In this document: positions 1 to 3,981 of the stretch, in pieces
How the letters are laid out: each line of letters begins with the position of its first letter
Position numbering within the stretch: the first letter of the stretch is position 1
Notes under the pieces: model-generated
The model's input: the letters and a program-made list of their open reading frames with translations, nothing else
What the model was told of the DNA's origin: nothing
Databases searched by the model: none
Origin: an uncultured Flavobacteriales bacterium
Lineage (GTDB): Bacteria; Bacteroidota; Bacteroidia; Flavobacteriales; Vicingaceae
Assembly (NCBI GenBank): GCA_913052515.1
Contig: CAJXFJ010000112.1
Coordinates: 1-6,366, forward strand
Length of the DNA: 6,366 nucleotides
Direction: 5' to 3'
Program-made: the position numbers and the translations under genes

Positions 1-1
1 T

Positions 2-187
2 TATGCAATTATTATAAGTTGTATTATCATGGCTTGGGCTTTAGTGGCTAGCGGGAAAAAGGTCATTCCAATAGAAGATATGTCTTTCATTTACAGCGAA
101 GATGACAATTTAGCCATTGAAAACGCTCCGGTAAAGCCCGATGAAGATGAACCTGAATTAGTATCTAAGGAAGACCCAAAAGATTAA
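2..187 (+). CDS. C-terminal fragment of an unrecognised membrane protein with an acidic tail (5' end outside window)
   Basis: The frame is open from base 2 to a TAA at 185-187, giving 61 residues. The first 16 or so (AIIISCIIMAWALVA) are strongly hydrophobic and look like the last transmembrane helix. A short basic stretch (SGKK) follows, which by the positive-inside rule would place the tail in the cytoplasm. The remaining roughly 40 residues are rich in Asp, Glu and Pro (for example KPDEDEPELVSKEDPKD) and probably disordered. I do not recognise the family, and too little is visible to assign a function. An in-frame ATG at 29-31 lies inside the hydrophobic segment, so it is unlikely to be the true start. 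The base composition and clean stop suggest a real gene end rather than chance coding. Confidence 0.6.
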   Translation, partial: YAIIISCIIMAWALVASGKKVIPIEDMSFIYSEDDNLAIENAPVKPDEDEPELVSKEDPKD

Positions 188-200
188 TTATTTCTTAAGC

Positions 201-208
201 TATGTTTT
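201..208 (+). promoter_or_regulatory. Possible Bacteroidota-type -7 box upstream of the phosphatase gene
   Basis: TATGTTTT matches the TAnnTTTG -7 consensus of Bacteroidota primary sigma factor at all but the last base. It would place a transcript start near 215, giving a leader of about 35 bases before the ATG at 250. No matching TTTG or TTG element is visible at the expected -33 distance, so this is weak and could be chance in AT-rich DNA. Confidence 0.2.
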
Positions 209-222
209 CATGTTGAATGAGG

Positions 223-242
223 TGACTTTTATACTTTAGTCA
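223..242. repeat. Short inverted repeat just upstream of the phosphatase start
   Basis: TGACT at 223-227 is mirrored by AGTCA at 238-242 with a 10-base AT-rich spacer. The repeat ends 7 bases before the ATG at 250 and is followed by a run of seven A's. It could be a small operator or a hairpin in the leader. Five-base arms are short enough to arise by chance in AT-rich sequence. Confidence 0.2.
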
Positions 243-249
243 AAAAAAG

Positions 250-1542
250 ATGAAATCGGTTTTTATTTTATTAAGCATTTTGTGCCTTTCTTTTATTTCT
301 AATGCACAAATCCAATCTGGACCTATGCTGGGTTACAATACCATGAAAGAAGTTTTGGTTTGGGTTCAAACTGCACAAGAACAAAAAGTGGAAATGCAGT
401 ATTGGGAAGAACAAAAGGTTAATTCGAAGCAATTTGTATTTGCCAATAGTTCAAATGACAATGCAAGAACGGTAAAGTTGATTGCCAAAGATTTAGAACC
501 TGGAACAACTTATCAATATCAAATCTACATTGATGGAAATTCAGCTGCCTCAGGCCTCTTTACGACTCAAAAATTGTGGCAACACCGAGAAGAGCCTCCA
601 AAGTGGAGTATGCTTACCGGAAGTTGTGCTTATACCAATGAAACCAAATACGATCGTCCTGGTGCCCCTTATGGACAAGGAAACGAGATATTTGAAGTAA
701 TGGCAAAGCAGAATGCAGAATTGATGTTATGGCTTGGAGACAATATTTATTTAAGAGAACCAGATTGGAGCAGCAAAAGTGGCATAGAACATCGTTACAC
801 GCATTTTAAAAGTATGCCTGCTATTCAAAATTTTTGGAAAAGCATGCATCATTATGCCATTTGGGACGATCACGATTTTGGACCCAATGATGCCGATCGA
901 AGTTTTGCGGGCAAAGAAATGACCTTAAAAGCATTTCAAGATTTTTGGGGAAATTATGAATATGGAATCAATGGGAAGCCGGGTATTAGTACACAGTTTT
1001 CATTTAATGATGTCGATTTCTTTCTTTTAGATAACCGCTATTACAGAACTCCTAATAATCGAAAAACTGGGGAACGATTTATATTAGGAGAAGAACAAGT
1101 TCAGTGGTTGATAGATGCTTTAGTAAACAGTAAGGCAAGCTTTAAAATAGTTGCCGTAGGTGGCCAGTTTTTAAGTCCTGCCGCTTTGTATGAAAACCAT
1201 GCAACTTTTGCAAAAGAACGCGAACAGCTATTAAAGTTAATTGAAGAGGAAAATATTAAAAACGTCATCTTTTTAAGTGGAGACCGACATAAAACAGAAC
1301 TCAGTAAATTGGAATTAGCTAATGGAAATGTCATTTATGACTACACCTGTTCACCTCTTTCATCCAAGTCCTACAATACAAGTGATGAGGCAAATACTTT
1401 AAGGGTTGCTAACACCCACTTTGCATCACAAAACTTTGGGGAATTAACCTTTAGTGGAACTTTTGAAGAGCGCACATTAACCATCAAAACTTACGATAGT
1501 AAAGGAAAACTGATTTGGGAAAAAGACATTAAAAAGCAATAG
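250..1542 (+). CDS. Exported PhoD-like alkaline phosphatase / metallophosphatase
   Basis: This 430-residue protein is probably a secreted or periplasmic phosphomonoesterase/phosphodiesterase of the PhoD family, which releases phosphate from organic esters. Residues 1-19 form a Sec-type signal peptide (Lys2, hydrophobic core, SNA|Q cleavage); there is no twin-arginine motif, unlike Bacillus subtilis PhoD. Residues about 22-107 form the beta-rich N-terminal domain typical of the family (LEPGTTYQYQI). The metallophosphatase domain follows, with GSC (124-126), GDNIY (163-167), WDDHD (205-209), LLDNRYYR (259-266) and GDRH (344-347). Cys126, Asp164 and Tyr167 fit the iron-binding Cys/Asp/Tyr set known in PhoD, with the same three-residue Asp-Tyr spacing. 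The start at 250 is supported by the signal peptide directly after it and an A-rich leader (CAAAAAAAG) without a Shine-Dalgarno site. No motif is missing and length is normal for the family. Substrate cannot be read from sequence; no clear phosphate-regulation box is visible. Confidence 0.93.
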   Translation: MKSVFILLSILCLSFISNAQIQSGPMLGYNTMKEVLVWVQTAQEQKVEMQYWEEQKVNSKQFVFANSSNDNARTVKLIAKDLEPGTTYQYQIYIDGNSAASGLFTTQKLWQHREEPPKWSMLTGSCAYTNETKYDRPGAPYGQGNEIFEVMAKQNAELMLWLGDNIYLREPDWSSKSGIEHRYTHFKSMPAIQNFWKSMHHYAIWDDHDFGPNDADRSFAGKEMTLKAFQDFWGNYEYGINGKPGISTQFSFNDVDFFLLDNRYYRTPNNRKTGERFILGEEQVQWLIDALVNSKASFKIVAVGGQFLSPAALYENHATFAKEREQLLKLIEEENIKNVIFLSGDRHKTELSKLELANGNVIYDYTCSPLSSKSYNTSDEANTLRVANTHFASQNFGELTFSGTFEERTLTIKTYDSKGKLIWEKDIKKQ

Positions 1543-1551
1543 TATCCTGCT

Positions 1552-1559
1552 TATTTTTG
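1552..1559 (+). promoter_or_regulatory. Exact TAnnTTTG match directly before the GT-C-like gene
   Basis: TATTTTTG is a full match to the Bacteroidota -7 consensus and lies in the 21-base gap between the phosphatase stop and the next ATG. A start about 5 to 7 bases downstream would fall on or next to the ATG at 1564, so a transcript from it would be essentially leaderless. No -33 TTTG sits at the usual distance (the nearest upstream TTTG is at 1514-1517, too far). It may be a real internal promoter or chance. Confidence 0.25.
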
Positions 1560-1563
1560 GCCC

Positions 1564-2973
1564 ATGAAAGGGGCTTTTAATTTTAAAAAGAAAGATTTAC
1601 TTGCCTATAGTTTATTAGCTATTCTACTCATAAGCTCAGCTTTCCAAATGGAAAAGCATATGACTATTGGGCATGACTGGGGTGGAGATTTTGCGCTTTA
1701 TCTGAATCAAGCAGAAGCTATTGTAAAAGGAGAACTCAAGGAACTATACCTCAGCAATCAATTTACGGTAGAGAAGTCTGACCGTCTAATTGGGCCCTAT
1801 TTATACCCTATGGGCTACCCCTTATTACTAAGCCCACTTATTGCTTTATTTGGCATTCAATTTTACTTGTTAAAAGTGTACACCAATCTATTTTTCTATG
1901 CGGGTTTGGTGCTTTTATTTAGGCTAATTAAACCCCATTTTGAACATATTTTTTCTCCTCTACTTATCATTTGCAGTCTGGCTTTTAGTGAGCATTTTCT
2001 CTTTCATGGCGATCAACTATTATCTGATTTCCCCTTTTTCTTTCTAGTTATGCTAAGCCTCAGCTTATTTAAACACCATGCTTCAAAAAAGCAGCAGTTT
2101 ATGCTTGGTTTTATTATATTCTTCAGCTACTTAACAAGAGAATTAGGAATTATGCTTTTGCCTGCTCTTTTCATTTTTCAATTGAAAAACAACACATTAG
2201 TAAATCTCATCAAAACCCAATATTTACCCTATTTAACGTTCCTAGGATTATTCGTCTCCTCCCTTTTTCTTTTTCCATTTGGCTCAAAAAATCATTTTAT
2301 TTTGCTCTTTGAAAACTTAAGTTGGGAAAGTATTCAAGCAAATTTTTCCTATTACGTTGATTTATTAGAAGTTTACTTAAGAGGTGTTTCGCACTATGAG
2401 TTTATACCTTACTTGCTCTTGAGTTTGTTTATTGCAGGTATGATTATAAAATTAAAAGCACTCGCACATTGGTCTGCATTTTTACTTTTATCTGTTTTAG
2501 TACTATTGATTTGGCCATATCAGCAAGGAGTAAGGTTTCTATTTGTTTGTTTGCCTTTTCTATTCTTCTTTATACTAGTTCCTATAGAACAAGCTCCCAA
2601 ATGGCCTAAATTGATTTTAATCTATCCATTCTTTGCATTAATGGCTTGGAGTTTTTTATCCGAAACTATGGCTCAAAACCAGAAAAATTTAGATTTAGAA
2701 ACTAACCAAATTTATCAGCAAGATAATCTTGCCCTTTATGACTATATAAAAGAAAATTACACTAAGGAGGATACCATCATCTTTTTTAAGCCTCGTGTTC
2801 TCAGAATGTTTTGTGGAGTTAAATCAATCTACTTGCTACCAGATAGTTTTATGCAATCTCCCTATCCCACTTTAATAACAAGTCCATGGTTTCCGCCAAG
2901 GGGAATAGATTCTAGCCTTTTTGTTACCAGCTTTGGACCTTATGGAATTTTTGAAAAGGCTATTCTTCCTTAA
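1564..2973 (+). CDS. Polytopic membrane protein, probable GT-C superfamily (ArnT/PMT-like) glycosyltransferase
   Basis: This 469-residue inner-membrane protein has roughly 11 or 12 hydrophobic segments (about 13-28, 84-98, 101-119, 130-147, 152-169, 178-206, 219-239, 280-298, 302-317, 322-339, 346-366). The layout resembles GT-C enzymes, which move a sugar from a lipid-phosphate donor on the outer face of the membrane. After the first helix comes an acidic loop, DWGGDFALYLNQA (38-50), where the family's catalytic Asp normally lies. YPMGYPLLLSP (81-91) follows, and later QQGVRFLFVCLPFLF (320-334), resembling the conserved Arg/Pro segment of this group. The C-terminal 100 residues are a soluble, probably periplasmic domain (ALYDYIKENYTKEDTIIFFKPRVLRMF). 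Acceptor and donor are unknown. The ATG at 1564 is chosen because MKGAFNFKKKD gives a basic N-terminus before helix 1. Its leader is T-rich rather than A-rich, which is unusual here. The gene starts 21 bases after the phosphatase stop and may share its transcript. A different polytopic enzyme or transporter is possible. Confidence 0.75.
   Translation: MKGAFNFKKKDLLAYSLLAILLISSAFQMEKHMTIGHDWGGDFALYLNQAEAIVKGELKELYLSNQFTVEKSDRLIGPYLYPMGYPLLLSPLIALFGIQFYLLKVYTNLFFYAGLVLLFRLIKPHFEHIFSPLLIICSLAFSEHFLFHGDQLLSDFPFFFLVMLSLSLFKHHASKKQQFMLGFIIFFSYLTRELGIMLLPALFIFQLKNNTLVNLIKTQYLPYLTFLGLFVSSLFLFPFGSKNHFILLFENLSWESIQANFSYYVDLLEVYLRGVSHYEFIPYLLLSLFIAGMIIKLKALAHWSAFLLLSVLVLLIWPYQQGVRFLFVCLPFLFFFILVPIEQAPKWPKLILIYPFFALMAWSFLSETMAQNQKNLDLETNQIYQQDNLALYDYIKENYTKEDTIIFFKPRVLRMFCGVKSIYLLPDSFMQSPYPTLITSPWFPPRGIDSSLFVTSFGPYGIFEKAILP
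2960..2973. other. Tail-to-tail overlap of two convergent genes
   Basis: The TAG of lspA (2960-2962, minus strand) lies inside the last codons of the GT-C-like gene, whose TAA is at 2971-2973. The 14 bases therefore code on both strands. I see no GC-rich hairpin with a T-run on either side, so any terminator must lie within coding sequence or termination must rely on another mechanism such as Rho. Confidence 0.85.
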
Positions 2974-3577
2974 AAAAGTTTCTATGAAAAAGTAGAATAG
3001 ATGCTACTCCACAGGTGATTGCTGAGTCAGCGATATTAAACACAGGACGGAAAAAGATAAAATATTCTCCTCCCCAAATAGGAACCCAATCGGGTAAGAA
3101 GCCTTCGTATAACGGAAAGTAAAGCATGTCAACTACTTTGCCATATAAAAATCCTGCATAACCTCCTTCAGCAGGCATTAAACTAGCCACTTGATAATAG
3201 CTCTCATTAAATATTAATCCATAAAAAGCACTATCTAAAATATTACCTAAAGCGCCTGCAAAGATTAAAGCAGCACTAAACATCAGGCCCTTGCCAGCTC
3301 CCTTTTTTGGCATTTGAAAGATATACCAACCAATTAAACATACCGCTATTATGCGAAATACACTTAAAATCAACTTTCCATAATCTCCGGCTAGCTCCAA
3401 ACCAAAAGCCATCCCGTTGTTTTCGGTAAAATGAATAATAAACCAATCACCAAAAACAGGAATTTCTTCTGCTAATTCCATATTGGTTTTTACCCAAATT
3501 TTACTGGCTTGGTCTATAAACAAAACCGCTAATATGACTATTAGCGGCATAGTATAAGAAGACTTAGGCTTCTCCAT
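2960..3577 (-). CDS. lspA: Lipoprotein signal peptidase (signal peptidase II)
   Basis: LspA is an inner-membrane aspartyl protease that cleaves the signal peptide of diacylglyceryl-modified prolipoproteins just before the lipidated Cys. The 205-residue product shows the family motifs in order: DQASK (22-26), FTENNGMAFG (50-59), GNILD (111-115), VVDM (148-151) and FNIADSAI (180-187). The catalytic pair should be Asp115 and Asp184. Four transmembrane segments are expected (about 10-28, 68-88, 98-120, 178-198). The protein is longer than the roughly 160-170 residues of proteobacterial LspA, because about 50 extra residues (116-178, rich in aromatic residues and Gly) separate the catalytic aspartates; this form is familiar from Bacteroidota. 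The Arg that usually follows the first catalytic Asp is Ser116. It starts 14 bases after the DksA-like gene, with an AAAAGGA (3582-3588) four bases before the ATG, a Shine-Dalgarno-like site uncommon in this phylum. Its stop lies inside the end of the convergent gene. Confidence 0.95.
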   Translation of the reverse strand: MEKPKSSYTMPLIVILAVLFIDQASKIWVKTNMELAEEIPVFGDWFIIHFTENNGMAFGLELAGDYGKLILSVFRIIAVCLIGWYIFQMPKKGAGKGLMFSAALIFAGALGNILDSAFYGLIFNESYYQVASLMPAEGGYAGFLYGKVVDMLYFPLYEGFLPDWVPIWGGEYFIFFRPVFNIADSAITCGVASILLFHRNFFKEE

Positions 3578-3591
3578 ATAATCCTTTTAAA

Positions 3592-3969
3592 TTAGCTCTG
3601 AGCTTCTTTCGCTTCAATCGATAAGGTAGCGTGAGGAACGGCTCTTAATCTTTCTTTGGGAATCAATTTTCCAGTAACACGGCAAACTCCGTAGGTTTTG
3701 TTGCTTATTCTCGTTAAGGCATTCTCCAAATGCGTAATAAACTTTTCTTGACGAACAGCCAATTGCGACATTTCTTCTCTTGAAAGGGTATCTGAGCCAT
3801 CTTCCATCATTTTAAACGAAGGTGATGTATCTTCAGTTCCATGATCGTCTTTATGTGATAATGAGTTTCTCAAACCCTCTAAATCATTTCTTGCCTCTTT
3901 CAACTTATCGTTAATAAGCGTTTTGAATTCTTCTAATTCTTGATCGTTGTATCTTTCTTTTTCTGCCAT
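3592..3969 (-). CDS. TraR/DksA family protein with a degenerate zinc finger
   Basis: This 125-residue protein resembles DksA/TraR regulators, which enter the RNA polymerase secondary channel and adjust transcription, often with ppGpp. Residues about 9-35 and 63-90 form charged, coiled-coil-like helices. Between them lies MEDGSDTLSREE (55-66), which aligns with the DxxDxA tip of E. coli DksA: Asp57 and Asp60 are kept, but the Ala position is Leu62. The C-terminal finger is recognisable by position (YGVCRVTGKLIPKERLRAVPHATLSIEAK begins at 93), yet only Cys96 remains; the other zinc positions are Thr99, Ser117 and Ala120. It should therefore not bind zinc in the usual way. The rest of the fold, including the RLRAVPHA segment, is intact, so this is not a pseudogene. 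It starts 12 bases after the ileS stop with an A-rich leader (ATAAGAAATACA) and precedes lspA by 14 bases, so all three are probably cotranscribed. Family is secure; the regulatory role is inferred. Confidence 0.9.
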   Translation of the reverse strand: MAEKERYNDQELEEFKTLINDKLKEARNDLEGLRNSLSHKDDHGTEDTSPSFKMMEDGSDTLSREEMSQLAVRQEKFITHLENALTRISNKTYGVCRVTGKLIPKERLRAVPHATLSIEAKEAQS

Positions 3970-3981
3970 TGTATTTCTTAT

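Noticed and set aside
232..239. TACTTTAG as a -7 promoter box for the phosphatase gene
   Set aside because: It misses one of the conserved TTTG bases and would start transcription only about 4 bases before the ATG; the box at 201-208 is better placed, though also weak.
1101..1334. 77-codon open frame on the minus strand inside the phosphatase gene
   Set aside because: It lies wholly antisense to conserved PhoD-like coding sequence, has no recognisable motif or leader, and reads as low-complexity Ser/Phe/Leu typical of a shadow frame.
1540..1563. The phosphatase and GT-C-like genes are in the same reading frame, separated by one TAG and seven codons, suggesting a possible read-through fusion
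   Set aside because: The phosphatase ends at a normal family length with its last motifs intact, and the second protein has its own plausible basic N-terminus before its first helix. One shared frame in three is expected by chance.
2974..3010. TTTC-TAT-GAAA stem just past the end of the GT-C-like gene as a terminator
   Set aside because: The stem is only four weak base pairs, is not followed by a T-run, and lies within lspA coding sequence.
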